From: Prosthecobacter vanneervenii | GTDB lineage: Bacteria > Verrucomicrobiota > Verrucomicrobiia > Verrucomicrobiales > Verrucomicrobiaceae | Direction of reading: 5' to 3' | DNA: 64,000 nucleotides | Assembly (NCBI RefSeq): GCF_014203095.1 | Contig: NZ_JACHIG010000005.1 | Location: 62,001 to 126,000 of the forward strand | In this document: piece by piece, positions 1-8,941 of the stretch | How positions within the stretch are numbered: the stretch's first letter is position 1 | Layout: each line of letters starts with the position of its first letter | The notes under the pieces: model-generated | Told to the model about the DNA's origin: nothing | Seen by the model: only the letters and a program-made list of their open reading frames with translations | Databases searched by the model: none | Made by a program: the position numbers and the translations under genes

Positions 1-2
1 GA

Positions 3-1316
3 TTCATCAATTCCGCTTTCATCGAGACTCCATCCGCAGTCCGTGCCAAACACAGCAGCAGCAGCGAACTCCTTTTCGTGCAGGAGTTTGGCCTGGATGC
101 CAAAGGCCGCTCCATTCCCGGCATCGCCTATCGCGATGTCGGCTCCGTTTTTGAGATTGAGCCCGAGCTGCGGGGAGATGGCCGCACACTCGATGTCATC
201 CTTTCCTGCATGCTTCATCCCGCCCCGCCAGCCATGCGCCGCGAGACCTTTCGCGATCCCGCCTCCGGGCTGCGTTTTGACCTCCCCGTGCCGGATTTTC
301 ATGCCACGCAAACCACCACCAAACTCGTGATGACTGCGGGCGGCACCCGGCTGCTGAGCCTGCACCCTCCCACCGGACGCGATGCCGAGGGCATGCTGTG
401 GGCCACATTTCTGAAGTGCGATGTGGTCACGCAGGTAAAGCCGCGCAAAAGCAACCCGCGCATTGCAGCGCCCACCAGACCACTCGATCCCAAATCCTGG
501 CACACACAGAGCTACAAAGCCCCGCCTGATTTCCTCTCCTCCGCCAACGTAGAAGGCAAGAAAAAGCCCACCGCACAGTCTGTGCTCGAAGCTGCCGGAA
601 TTCGCTTTCCAAGAGGAGCCACAGCCATTTTCGATCCCGCACACGCTCTTTTGATCGTGCACAGCACTCAGGAAAACCTCGACCTCGTGGAAGCCTATGT
701 GACAGGCCTCGATGACAGCCGCAGTCCCAGCACCGTGGCCTACACCGCCCAGATCTTTCAGGGCCCGGGCCCGCTGCTGCGCCAGCTCACCGCCCAGGCC
801 GCAGTCAAATGCGATCAGCGTGCTGAGCTGGATGCCCTGCTGGCTGCGGTGCAGTCCGGCACCGTGCAGGCGCTCGACACAGCGCGCATCGAGACCCGGT
901 TCGGCACCCAGGCCACTACCACCCAGGCGCGTGAGCACACCTCCCTGAGCACTGTGAAAGTGAATGACAAAGGTGTGACGGAGTTTGACCAGGATATCAG
1001 GCAGGTCGGTCTCACCCTCTCAATCGAGCCCAAACGACGGGCCGACAATCGTGCGATCGAATCCACCCTCTCGTTAGAATTTCACACCGCCGAGCCCAAA
1101 GAGCATCGCGAGCAGATCATCGACTCCCAAGACCATAAACTGGAGCTGCCTCTCACAGATTACCAGGTCGTCCATCTCAGCACAGGACCCACCATGCCAA
1201 GCGGCACCGCACACCTCGTCGGCCTCTGGAAGCCCGTGGGAAAGCCCGAATTTGAAGAACAAGACATCCTGCAGATGCTTTTCATCACCTGCGATCATCT
1301 GTGGGTGGAGCCTTGA
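3..1316 (+). CDS. Secretin-like secreted protein, 5' end outside window
   Basis: The reading frame is open from the first bases of the window, so the N-terminus is missing; a GTG at 78 is in frame but is unlikely to be the start because coding continues upstream. The middle carries a stretch around 580-700 encoding AGIRFPRGATAIFDP followed by LIVHSTQENLDLVEAY, which resembles the short N-domain of secretin-like proteins common in Verrucomicrobia. Two stretches look like copies of one beta-rich module: one ending near 440 and one ending at the C-terminus, both with a TxxxSG/GGTxLLxL-type core followed by a hydrophobic strand. It probably acts in the envelope, but the partner is not visible. 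The family assignment is by pattern only. Confidence 0.6.
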   Translation, partial: FINSAFIETPSAVRAKHSSSSELLFVQEFGLDAKGRSIPGIAYRDVGSVFEIEPELRGDGRTLDVILSCMLHPAPPAMRRETFRDPASGLRFDLPVPDFHATQTTTKLVMTAGGTRLLSLHPPTGRDAEGMLWATFLKCDVVTQVKPRKSNPRIAAPTRPLDPKSWHTQSYKAPPDFLSSANVEGKKKPTAQSVLEAAGIRFPRGATAIFDPAHALLIVHSTQENLDLVEAYVTGLDDSRSPSTVAYTAQIFQGPGPLLRQLTAQAAVKCDQRAELDALLAAVQSGTVQALDTARIETRFGTQATTTQAREHTSLSTVKVNDKGVTEFDQDIRQVGLTLSIEPKRRADNRAIESTLSLEFHTAEPKEHREQIIDSQDHKLELPLTDYQVVHLSTGPTMPSGTAHLVGLWKPVGKPEFEEQDILQMLFITCDHLWVEP

Positions 1317-1390
1317 GCGCTAACGCATCCAGCCCGTTTTTGCGCCCTGCACGGCTTTTGCAGCCACTCGCCCGCGCATGCCTCTTCCGG

Positions 1391-1430
1391 CATTATTTCG
1401 TCATTCGGATTCACTCATTCGTCATTTTCC
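1391..1430 (-). repeat. Dispersed repeat A (TCATTCG type), copy 1
   Basis: An intergenic 40-bp block reading ATTTCGTCATTCGGATT then ACTCATTCGTCATTTT. The same block recurs at 6999-7047 and, in the opposite orientation, at 6878-6900 and 7529-7566. It lies in the leader of carA, upstream of the chosen start, and shows no coding sense. It looks like a REP-type mobile intergenic repeat. Confidence 0.7.
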
Positions 1431-1554
1431 ACCCGGCTTCCATGAGAGACGCGCAGGGATCGAGGAAGAGAGTGAGGACGATTCCCTTCCCCCCTGCCGC
1501 CCTTTCCCTCTTGCACCCCCCGCCCTTCTGGCTATGACCACGGGAGCAACCTTG

Positions 1555-2721
1555 ATGAAGAAAGCCCTCCTCGCCCTCGAAGACGGCCGGGTGTTTGAAG
1601 GCACGGCGTTCGGCGCCGATGCCACCCACACCGGCGAAATCTGCTTTAACACCTCCATGAGCGGTTATCAGGAGGTTCTCACCGATCCCTCCTACCGTGG
1701 TCAGATCGTGACCATGACCTACCCCATGATCGGGAACTACGGCGTGAATCCCCTGGATACGGAGAGCGACCAGCCCCACGTGCGCGGCTTTGTCATCGAG
1801 GAGCTCTGCGAAGTGCCCAGCAACTGGCGCAGCACCCAGAGCCTGGACGCCTACCTCAAGCAGTGGGGCATCCCCGGCATCCAGGGTGTGGACACCCGCG
1901 CCCTCACCAGCCACCTGCGCTCCCGCGGCGCCATGCGCGCCGTCATCACCACCACCGCCACGGCGGAGGAAGCCGTGAAGCAGGCCGCCAGCAGCCCCCC
2001 CATGGAAGGCAGCGACTTCGTCAAGGAAGTGACCACCAAGGCCCCCTACCTCTGGGACCCCGAGAGCACTGAGAGCGGCGACTGGGACATCCCCAGCCCC
2101 TCCCAGAACCGCGAGCCCGGCGCCGATGGCGTGGTGCGCCACCCCCTTCCCGAGGCCAAGCACCACATCATCGCCTATGACTTCGGCGTAAAGCGCAACA
2201 TCCTCCGCCGCCTGCGCCAGCAGGGCTTCCGCGTGGACGTGGTGCCCGCCACCACCAGCGCCAAGGACGTGCTGGCCCGCAATCCGGACGGCATCTTCCT
2301 CTCCAACGGCCCTGGCGATCCCGCCGCGCTCGACTACATCCACAAGGAAGTGAAGGAACTCATCGGCAAGAAGCCCATCTTTGCCATCTGCCTGGGCCAC
2401 CAGATCCTCGGCCACGCCTACGGCGGCAAGACCTTCAAGCTCAAGTTCGGCCATCGCGGCGGCAACCAGCCCGTGAAGGACCTGCGCAATGGCAAGGTGT
2501 CCATCACCAGCCAGAACCACGGCTTTGCCATCGACCCCTCCTCCCTGCCCAGCAACGTGGAGGTGACACACATCAACCTCAACGACGGCACCGTGGAAGG
2601 CATGCGCCACCGCGAGGCCCCCGTGCTCAGCGTCCAATACCACCCCGAAGCCGCCCCCGGCCCGCACGATGCGAAGTACTTCTTCTCGGAGTTCGCACGC
2701 ATGGTGGAGACAGGAAGGTAA
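1555..2721 (+). CDS. carA: Carbamoyl-phosphate synthase small subunit
   Basis: Glutaminase subunit of carbamoyl-phosphate synthase, which supplies ammonia from glutamine for pyrimidine and arginine synthesis. The 388-residue product has the CarA N-terminal domain (start [11 protein letters not shown], then [13 protein letters not shown] near 27-40) and a class I glutamine amidotransferase domain from about residue 203, with the nucleophile Cys279 in FAICLGHQ and the His363/Glu365 pair in QYHPEA. Length is normal for the family. The start at 1555 is preceded by GGGAG with 8-nt spacing; an in-frame ATG at 1534 and earlier codons lack this support. carB is not in the window, so the large subunit is encoded elsewhere. 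Confidence 0.97.
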   Translation: MKKALLALEDGRVFEGTAFGADATHTGEICFNTSMSGYQEVLTDPSYRGQIVTMTYPMIGNYGVNPLDTESDQPHVRGFVIEELCEVPSNWRSTQSLDAYLKQWGIPGIQGVDTRALTSHLRSRGAMRAVITTTATAEEAVKQAASSPPMEGSDFVKEVTTKAPYLWDPESTESGDWDIPSPSQNREPGADGVVRHPLPEAKHHIIAYDFGVKRNILRRLRQQGFRVDVVPATTSAKDVLARNPDGIFLSNGPGDPAALDYIHKEVKELIGKKPIFAICLGHQILGHAYGGKTFKLKFGHRGGNQPVKDLRNGKVSITSQNHGFAIDPSSLPSNVEVTHINLNDGTVEGMRHREAPVLSVQYHPEAAPGPHDAKYFFSEFARMVETGR

Positions 2722-2828
2722 ACACGCAGCAGCTCAGCGCAAACCAAGGAGGCTGCCTCCCAGCCTCCGCCGGGTGTCATGCGGTATACAGCCATGCAGA
2801 TTACATTCGTTGAAGGCAGTCCCCCACA

Positions 2829-3023
2829 GTGGTCCGCACAACGCGAAGCCAGCCGAAGGCAATCCTCTGTGCGGCTCGCCCCCCCCTGAGCTGTGGGCCA
2901 TGAACTGCCTGCGCAGAAACCCAACGCTCGTTTCATGACGGAGCGATGGAGAACACGCGTGGAGAATCTGGAAAAAAGGAAGCGCCGTGTGGCATCAGCC
3001 GCACAGAGGACTGTGCGGACCAC
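2829..3023. repeat. Nested inverted-repeat element (195 bp)
   Basis: Fills most of the 2722-3114 gap, which holds no gene. Outer arms GTGGTCCGCACA (2829-2840) and TGTGCGGACCAC (3012-3023) are perfectly complementary. Inner arms TCCTCTGTGCGGCT (2863-2876) and AGCCGCACAGAGGA (2997-3010) are also perfectly complementary. The arms themselves share a TGTGCGG core. The structure suggests a small non-autonomous mobile element or a long hairpin transcript between carA and the convergent KAP gene. Confidence 0.7.
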
Positions 3024-3114
3024 AATCCTTGCGCATGCTCGTGCCCCCTTACCACCGTTTCTATTTTGCGCCCAAAGGCAGGCCTCACCTTGGGTGCTCA
3101 GAATTCCCAAATCG

Positions 3115-5910
3115 CTACTTGGTAGCCGGAGCCTCAGGCGCTTGCGCCACTGAGGCAAGCTGCTGGAAGTACATTTCTAGCGGAGCCTTGCTCAGGTCAT
3201 AAGCGGAGTTGGATTCAGGATCACCGTTAATACCTGAGTCGAGCATCTTCAAAATGACCGCCTGTCTCGGCTCGGGATGCTCCTTCTTGACACGCTCTTT
3301 GATTGTTTCCAGGGAGACGCCAGCCTCCTCGCGCAGACCACTCATGGTCTGCGGGCAGCAAAGATCGAGCGCCACCAGCTTGGCGATGTCATGCACGCTG
3401 AGTGTTCCGGGGAAATGACGATGCTTCTCTTGTGGATCGAGTGAGGTTCTGTCCAACAGCTCCATTGCAGTGGCAAGGAAGAGGCGCAGGCGAAAGAGAT
3501 TCACAAACTGCTTCAGCCTCCTTGGATTGCGCTCCAGGGCTTCGATCACATAGCTGGCGCAAAGGAAGGCAGCCTGCCCGTCTCTCAATTTAACTTCCAC
3601 CACTGTCACGGCCGTTCGTGTTCTCTTAGCTTCCTCGGCCTTGAGCCGCTCGGCTTCATCCTGGTTTGAGGAGACCATGCGCTTGCCATCAGAGCGCGTT
3701 GTGGCAGTTGTATTTGCCGCAGGCTGTGCGCTGCCCGGTGTAGTTTCCGGTGAGAAGGCAGCGGCATTTTCCTCACCTTCCCATCCAGTGATCATTCGTA
3801 GGTACTGTTCCTGATCCTGCCCCGCCAGCCCCGGCAGATGCAAGGTGATCTGGATGAACTTTTCCAAGAACTCATGCCCAAAGCCCAGCGCCTGATGCGG
3901 TGCCAGCTTGCCATCTTTTTCATTCGGCAGCAGCAGAAAGGGCAGCAGCTTCTCATGCTTGGCCGCCACAGCGGCGGCCACCTTCTCACGGTCCATGCCC
4001 AGGACGCAGATCACCCCGGGCGGCTTGGGCGCATTTTTGCGCCGCTCATGGCCGCCACCGCTCAGCATCAGGTGCAGGCTCTGCAGCACCTCGGCTGCCT
4101 TCGGTGCCTCACAGCGGTCCAGATCATCAATAAAGACCACCACACGGTTCTGGCTCCAGAGAGGGCGTGGAGACACGCTCAGTTTCTCCGGCGCAGGAGT
4201 GCTGTAGGTGTAGAGCACTCGCCGCACCCAGCGGCAGATGCCCAGGACTACCGCCCGCGCGATGGCTCTCCACTGGTCGGGCCAGTTCGGGTCGGTGTGG
4301 CTGCGCAGGTCCGCCATGAAGCGCTCCAGCGGTCCGCTGCCAGGCGTGTAGGCACACATCAGACGCTCAAAGTCCTCGTGAAAACGGTGCAGGTCGTCCA
4401 CGCCATCCTCATGCTGATTGCGGGTGAAGACACTGACCATGTCGATCTTCAGCGGACTGCCGAAGCTGCCCACGAGGTCCTTCACAAAACCCCACAGCAG
4501 CAGGGGGATGCCCACGAGCGGCAGCTTGCTGGCCAGGAGCGTGTTGAGCTTCGACTCGGCATCCTTGGCGAAGTCCTCGCCATGACACCAAAGCCATACC
4601 AGCACTGCCAGTCCCAGCAGCCACAAGGCCAGCCGAGACAGCAGCAAAATCCTCTCTGCTGTCGAGAGGCGCTGCCAGCTCAGCGACAGCCTGCGTCGCC
4701 AGAGCCCCAGCCAGGAAAGCTTCTCTGCCATCTGCCGCTCATAGGCCACGGCAAAGGCCGCCCAGAGCGTCTTCCCGGCCTCGTGCTTCCAGGGATTAAA
4801 CCACACGGTGGGGATGCGGTCTTTCTCTTCCAAAGCAATGCGCAGATGATGGAGGAACGAGGTTTTCCCAGCGCCCCAAGGTGCCTCCACCGAGACCGTG
4901 ATAGGAGCCTCCGTCTCACCACTGGCCACAAAGGCCCTCAGCGCCTCCTTGCACTTCTCCGCCGTGTCCGTGAGCTTCGGGGCTGCGCCATCGCTAGCCA
5001 AAGAGCTGGAGATAATCGGTTCTTTGTAGATGCGCCTCAGAACGGAAGGCTCTCCAAAATCATGAACTTGAGATGAGTGCAGCTCAAATGACTCGTCCTC
5101 AAATGCAGGTTCATGCTCCGTATTTTTTGGATGACCAAGCCACCATTCGTTGAACCACTGCCGCATTTCTTGAATTGGGGGAACACCGTGCGCCAAGGCC
5201 GAGTACCAAGAAGATAACATGTCTTTTTCTTTCTGACCGCGCATGGTCTCCGGCGCGAGTAACATCGATTCACCCCCTGTTATGGAAAAGCTCCGCCAAA
5301 GAGGGGTATTTATCAAAGATGCCCCCCGTGCATCAGCACAATCCAGATCCTCACGAATCTCTTGGACCAACTGAGCACGTCTAGCTCTGGATGTGGCGGC
5401 GGCGGTAGAATAGGCATCGGCCGCGGCTGCAGCGTCTGCGGTGGCAGCGTAAGCATATGCGTAGGCGGCGGCTGCAGCTGCGGCGTCGGCGGCGGTGTAA
5501 GCGACGGCAGCGTACGCGGAGGCGGCGTACGCGGCAGCGGCGGCAGCGGCGTAAGCTGCAGCGTATGCTGCGGCGGAGGCAGCAGAAGCAGCGGAAGCAG
5601 CGGACGATGAGGCGGAAGAAGCCGAAGCGGAAGCACGTGAAACTTTACCGGCTTGCACGCCTTCAAGAGTAGCCAGAATCAGGGCGCTCAGGATGGAATG
5701 GCTGTTTTTAGTCCACCATTCAATGAGCCGATCTTGACTTTTCCAACCAGTAAACATCAGAGGCACGACACGCCAGGCCGCTCGTGCCGCAATGGCGACC
5801 TGTGCCTCACGCGGAAGAAGATTGATCTTTGACCGAACTTCCTTGTGAAAGGCATCGCGATCAAATTTTAGCGCACTGTCATCTCGAGCTTCAGAGGCCA
5901 TGCCCAACAT
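3115..5910 (-). CDS. KAP-family P-loop NTPase with Ala/Tyr-rich tract
   Basis: A 931-residue predicted KAP NTPase, a family of membrane-associated STAND-like ATPases that in bacteria includes phage-exclusion and plasmid or defence-linked proteins. Walker A is VEAPWGAGKTSF (about residues 342-352) and Walker B is VVVFIDDLDRCE (about 590-601), the KAP signature. Two hydrophobic segments (about 421-442 and 460-480) lie between them, as is typical for KAP proteins. Residues about 93-174 are almost entirely Ala with interspersed Tyr and Ser. ATG at 5910 was chosen; a TTG at 5934 and ATG at 5901 are alternatives, and none has a clear ribosome-binding site. The gene stands alone, convergent with carA and about 95 bp downstream of thyA. 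Function is inferred from the family only. Confidence 0.85.
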   Translation of the reverse strand: MLGMASEARDDSALKFDRDAFHKEVRSKINLLPREAQVAIAARAAWRVVPLMFTGWKSQDRLIEWWTKNSHSILSALILATLEGVQAGKVSRASASASSASSSAASAASAASAAAYAAAYAAAAAAAYAASAYAAVAYTAADAAAAAAAYAYAYAATADAAAAADAYSTAAATSRARRAQLVQEIREDLDCADARGASLINTPLWRSFSITGGESMLLAPETMRGQKEKDMLSSWYSALAHGVPPIQEMRQWFNEWWLGHPKNTEHEPAFEDESFELHSSQVHDFGEPSVLRRIYKEPIISSSLASDGAAPKLTDTAEKCKEALRAFVASGETEAPITVSVEAPWGAGKTSFLHHLRIALEEKDRIPTVWFNPWKHEAGKTLWAAFAVAYERQMAEKLSWLGLWRRRLSLSWQRLSTAERILLLSRLALWLLGLAVLVWLWCHGEDFAKDAESKLNTLLASKLPLVGIPLLLWGFVKDLVGSFGSPLKIDMVSVFTRNQHEDGVDDLHRFHEDFERLMCAYTPGSGPLERFMADLRSHTDPNWPDQWRAIARAVVLGICRWVRRVLYTYSTPAPEKLSVSPRPLWSQNRVVVFIDDLDRCEAPKAAEVLQSLHLMLSGGGHERRKNAPKPPGVICVLGMDREKVAAAVAAKHEKLLPFLLLPNEKDGKLAPHQALGFGHEFLEKFIQITLHLPGLAGQDQEQYLRMITGWEGEENAAAFSPETTPGSAQPAANTTATTRSDGKRMVSSNQDEAERLKAEEAKRTRTAVTVVEVKLRDGQAAFLCASYVIEALERNPRRLKQFVNLFRLRLFLATAMELLDRTSLDPQEKHRHFPGTLSVHDIAKLVALDLCCPQTMSGLREEAGVSLETIKERVKKEHPEPRQAVILKMLDSGINGDPESNSAYDLSKAPLEMYFQQLASVAQAPEAPATK
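5389..5634 (-). repeat. Low-complexity Ala/Tyr/Ser coding repeat inside KAP gene
   Basis: About 80 codons that are mostly GCx (Ala), broken by Tyr roughly every 3-8 residues and by Ser in the first part. The DNA is degenerate repeats of GCGGCGTAC and GCAGCGGA type, so it is prone to slippage and length change. The encoded segment could form a long Ala helix with a Tyr stripe. Confidence 0.75.
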
Positions 5911-6005
5911 GAGCACAATAAATCGGGCATCCAACTAGCAATTGTGCAATTTTCCTAAGCCTAGAGCCCCCAACACGCAGATGTCTGCCTTAACTTGATC
6001 CAAAC

Positions 6006-6803
6006 CTACACCGCAATCTCCGCCTTGATGCTCGGATGCGGATCGTAGCCTTCCAGCGTGAAGTCCTCGTACTGGAAGGCGTCGATTTCCTTCACGTCGG
6101 GATTCAGCTTCATCACGGGCAGAGCGCGGCACTCGCGGGTGAGCTGGAGCTTGGCCTGATCGAGGTGGTTCTTGTAGAGATGCAGGTCACCGAAGGTGTG
6201 GACGAATTCGCCGGGCTGGAGATCGCAGACTTGGGCCACCATCATCGTGAGGAGGGCATAGCTGGCGATGTTGAACGGCACGCCGAGGAAGAGGTCCGCG
6301 CTGCGCTGGTAGAGCTGGCAGCTCAGGCGGCCGCGATCGACAAAGAACTGAAACAGGCAGTGGCAGGGTGGCAGCGCCATCTTCTCGATGTGCGGCACGT
6401 TCCACGCGCTGACGATGTGGCGGCGGCTGTAGGGATTGGTTTTGATGCCGTGGATCAGCCGGGCGATCTGGTCGTGCGTCTCCGCCTCCGGTGCGCCCTG
6501 CCAGCGTCGCCACTGCGCGCCGTACACGGGGCCGAGGTCGCCGTTTTCGTCGGCCCATTCGTCCCAGATGGTCACCTTGTTGTCCTGCAGGTATTTGACG
6601 TTGGTGTCGCCTTTGAGAAACCACAGCAGCTCATGGATGATGGAGCGCAGGTGCAGCTTCTTGGTGGTGACGAGCGGGAAGGTGCTGCTGAGATCGTAGC
6701 GGCTCTGCTCGCCAAAGACGGAGTATGCGCCCGTGCCGGTGCGGTCCTCACGGTAGCTTCCGTGTTCGAGCACTTTGCGCAGCAGGCGGTGGTATTCTTC
6801 CAT
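6006..6803 (-). CDS. thyA: Thymidylate synthase
   Basis: Methylates dUMP to dTMP with methylene-tetrahydrofolate. The product is 265 residues when started at [15 protein letters not shown], matching the usual 264-residue ThyA. Visible signatures are DRTGTG near the start, [17 protein letters not shown], the [19 protein letters not shown] block, the catalytic Cys147 in [32 protein letters not shown] and the C-terminal [13 protein letters not shown]. Upstream in-frame TTG/ATG codons to 6875 would add a non-family leader. No strong ribosome-binding site is seen. No dihydrofolate reductase gene lies next to it. Confidence 0.96.
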   Translation of the reverse strand: MEEYHRLLRKVLEHGSYREDRTGTGAYSVFGEQSRYDLSSTFPLVTTKKLHLRSIIHELLWFLKGDTNVKYLQDNKVTIWDEWADENGDLGPVYGAQWRRWQGAPEAETHDQIARLIHGIKTNPYSRRHIVSAWNVPHIEKMALPPCHCLFQFFVDRGRLSCQLYQRSADLFLGVPFNIASYALLTMMVAQVCDLQPGEFVHTFGDLHLYKNHLDQAKLQLTRECRALPVMKLNPDVKEIDAFQYEDFTLEGYDPHPSIKAEIAV

Positions 6804-6873
6804 CGGCAAGCCATAGCGGGCTGCGCGGGGGATGCAAACGGGTTGCGCGGACGGCATTCGGGATGGGAGCGTC

Positions 6874-7047
6874 AAGGAATGACGAATGAGTAAATCCTAA
6901 TGTCTAAAAAATGAGGAAGCTCGAATGATGAATTCAGCTGCCCGGAGGGCGTGCGTTTGCCGGGAGGGGTAGCGGATATGGGCCGCTGCTTCGATCTTCG
7001 TCATTCGCCATTATTTCGTCATTCGGATTTACTCATTCGTCATTTTT
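6874..7047. repeat. Dispersed repeat A, inverted pair
   Basis: The gap between thyA and the release-factor-like gene carries AATGACGAATGAGTAAATCC at 6878-6897 and its reverse complement within 6999-7047 (GGATTTACTCATTCGTCATT). The two arms enclose about 120 bp with no gene. The right arm is extended by ATTTCGTCATTC, matching the copy at 1391-1430. This is the only complete inverted pair of the family in the window. Confidence 0.7.
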
Positions 7048-7121
7048 GACCGCCGTTCCCTTAACCGCGCCCCATGCACGCACCAGTTGCAGCCCCCATC
7101 ACCCGGTCCGATACTCATTCC

Positions 7122-7526
7122 ATGGCCGACCTGCCTGATGATCCCGCGCTACGCGCACGCATGCAGAGACTCCGCATCCGCGAGGAGGATCTGGAGGAGG
7201 ACTTTATCCGTGGCAGCGGGGCAGGCGGGCAAAAGATCAACAAGACCAGCTCCACCGTGGTGCTGCGCCACGTGCCCAGCGGCCTGGAGGTGCGCTGCCA
7301 GCGCGAGCGCTCGCAGTCGCAGAACCGCCTGATCGCCCGCCAGGAACTGTGCGACCGCCTGGAAGCCGCCTTCAAGACCGCACAGATGGAGATCCAAAAC
7401 GACCGCGAGAAAGTCCGCCGCCAGACCCGCGCCCGCCCCCGGGGGCTCAAACGCCGCTTTGTGGCCGGAAAGAGGCACCGCGCGGGGATCAAGGAAGGTC
7501 GTGGCAAGGTGAGCGGGGAGGAGTGA
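7122..7526 (+). CDS. Peptide chain release factor-like protein (RF-1 domain)
   Basis: A 134-residue single-domain protein with the peptidyl-tRNA hydrolase motif GSGAGGQKINKTSS (GGQ at residues 35-37), lacking the stop-codon recognition domain of RF1/RF2. The C-terminal tail is very basic (RRQTRARPRGLKRR and GKRHRAGIK). This is the general build of ArfB/ICT1-like stalled-ribosome rescue factors, which insert a basic tail into the mRNA channel, so a rescue role is plausible. The start MADLPDDPALRARM at 7122 fits the family; an upstream in-frame ATG at 7074 would add 16 residues. Copies of repeat A flank the gene on both sides. Confidence 0.85.
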   Translation: MADLPDDPALRARMQRLRIREEDLEEDFIRGSGAGGQKINKTSSTVVLRHVPSGLEVRCQRERSQSQNRLIARQELCDRLEAAFKTAQMEIQNDREKVRRQTRARPRGLKRRFVAGKRHRAGIKEGRGKVSGEE

Positions 7527-7528
7527 GG

Positions 7529-7566
7529 GAAAATGACGAATGAGAAAGTCCGAATGACGAAATAAA
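7529..7566 (+). repeat. Dispersed repeat A, copy 4
   Basis: AAAATGACGAATGAGAAAGTCCGAATGACGAAAT, the reverse complement of the 1391-1430 and 6999-7047 copies with two or three changes. It begins just after the stop codon of the release-factor-like gene. Confidence 0.7.
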
Positions 7567-7704
7567 CCCAAATCTCCAATAACGAATGGGGCTTTTGGAC
7601 GCTGCGTCTTTCTTTATCAGCGAGCGGAGGCCATCCCCGGCATTTTTTAGTTTTCATTTTTCAGTTTTCAGTGCTTGCCCCCAAAGCCCCTGCGCACACG
7701 CAAT

Positions 7705-7742
7705 GATCGAGGACGAGCAGGAGAACGAGAACGAGGACGAAC
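7705..7742 (+). repeat. Dispersed repeat B (GA-rich leader), copy 1
   Basis: A purine-rich block GATCGAGGACGAG followed by GAACGAGGACGAA, ending about 50 nt before the alcohol dehydrogenase start. Related blocks lie just upstream of the plus-strand starts at 38857 and 49172. It could be a leader element or part of a mobile repeat; it is not coding in a conserved frame. Confidence 0.55.
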
Positions 7743-7794
7743 TCACACTTCCCCCCTTGCCTCCCGCCCCAGCCGAGGCATGATCCGCGCTCCC

Positions 7795-8925
7795 ATGAAA
7801 GCGCTCGTCCTTACCGCCCCCTCTGAGTTCAACTTCGACACCCAGTTCCCCGACCCCACGCCCGCCGCTGGCGAGGTGCTGGTGAAGGTGGCGGCCTGCG
7901 GCATCTGCGGCAGCGACATCCACGGCATGGACGGCCGCAGCGGCCGCCGCCAGATGCCCATCGTCATGGGCCATGAGGCTGCAGGCGAAATCATCGGCCT
8001 GGGCGAAGGCGTGCAGGGCTGGAGCCTCGGCGACCGCGTGACCTTTGACTCCACCGAGTACTGCGGCGAGTGCGACGAGTGCCAGTCCGGCTTTGTGAAT
8101 CTCTGCCCCAACCGCAAGGTGCTCGGCGTCTCCCCCGGCGAGTATCGCCGCCACGGCTGCTTTGCGGAAAAGATCGCGCTGCCCACCCGCATCCTCTACC
8201 GCATCCCGGACGAGCTTTCCTATGAGAAGGCCGCCTTTGCCGAGCCCGTGTCCATCGCCCTGCATGCGGTGAATCTGGCCGATGGCATCGAAGTGGGAGA
8301 GGCCTTCACCCAGGCTGCGGAAGAAGAAGACTGCGGCTCCAAGGAGTGCGGCCATGACTGCCACTGCGAAGGCGAGGAAGCCAAAGGCGGCACCGCCGTG
8401 GTCGTCGGCGCGGGCCTCATCGGCCTGCTCGTGGTGCAGGCGCTCAAGGCGCGCGGCTGGGAAAAGGTGATCGCCGTGGATCTGGATGACGGCCGTCTGG
8501 AGCTGGCCCGCAAGCTGGGCGCAGACGAGGTCTTCAATGCCAAACAGGAAGGCCTAGCCATGCACATCCGCAAGATCTGCGACGGCGACGGTGCCGACGC
8601 TAGCTTTGAAGTCGTGGGCGCAGGCGCGCCGCTGGACCTCGCCATCCGCAGCGTGCGCAAGGGCGGGCAGGTCGTGCTGATTGGCAATCTGCAGCCCAAC
8701 ACCCCCTTCCCCCTCCAGGAGGTCGTGACCCGCCAGCTCACCATCAAGGGCTCCTGCTCCTGCGCCGGTGAGTACCCCGAGGCGATCCGCCGCATTCAGG
8801 ACGGCAGCATTCAGGTGGAGCCCCTGCTCAGCGCCGTGGCCCCGCTGGAGGAAGGTGCCGGCTGGTTCAAGCGCCTTTACGACAACAAGGAAGGCCTGCT
8901 CAAGGTCGTGCTGCAGCCCGCGTGA
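7795..8925 (+). CDS. Zinc-dependent medium-chain dehydrogenase with Cys/His insertion
   Basis: A 376-residue MDR-superfamily polyol or alcohol dehydrogenase (sorbitol or threonine dehydrogenase-like), oxidising a secondary alcohol with NAD(P). Catalytic zinc ligands are Cys38 in GICGSDIHG, His60-Glu61 in MGHEAAG and Glu150 in FAEPVS. Structural zinc ligands are Cys90, Cys93, Cys96 and Cys104. The Rossmann motif is VVVGAGLIGL at about 203-212. Between the two domains is an acidic insertion (about 170-197) with Cys180, Cys185, His187, Cys189, His190 and Cys191, which ordinary family members lack. The start at 7795 begins at the family N-terminus; ATG 7780 is an alternative. lspA follows 16 bp later. 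The substrate cannot be read from sequence. Confidence 0.9.
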   Translation: MKALVLTAPSEFNFDTQFPDPTPAAGEVLVKVAACGICGSDIHGMDGRSGRRQMPIVMGHEAAGEIIGLGEGVQGWSLGDRVTFDSTEYCGECDECQSGFVNLCPNRKVLGVSPGEYRRHGCFAEKIALPTRILYRIPDELSYEKAAFAEPVSIALHAVNLADGIEVGEAFTQAAEEEDCGSKECGHDCHCEGEEAKGGTAVVVGAGLIGLLVVQALKARGWEKVIAVDLDDGRLELARKLGADEVFNAKQEGLAMHIRKICDGDGADASFEVVGAGAPLDLAIRSVRKGGQVVLIGNLQPNTPFPLQEVVTRQLTIKGSCSCAGEYPEAIRRIQDGSIQVEPLLSAVAPLEEGAGWFKRLYDNKEGLLKVVLQPA

Positions 8926-8941
8926 TTTTCCACCTAGTGCC

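Noticed and set aside
1411-2667. 418-codon open frame antisense to carA
   Set aside because: Overlaps an unambiguous carA and has low-complexity Gly/Ala/His/Val composition.
5362-5672. Ser/Gly/Arg-rich plus-strand open frames over the Ala tract of the KAP gene
   Set aside because: They are the antisense and shifted-frame reading of the GCx repeats.
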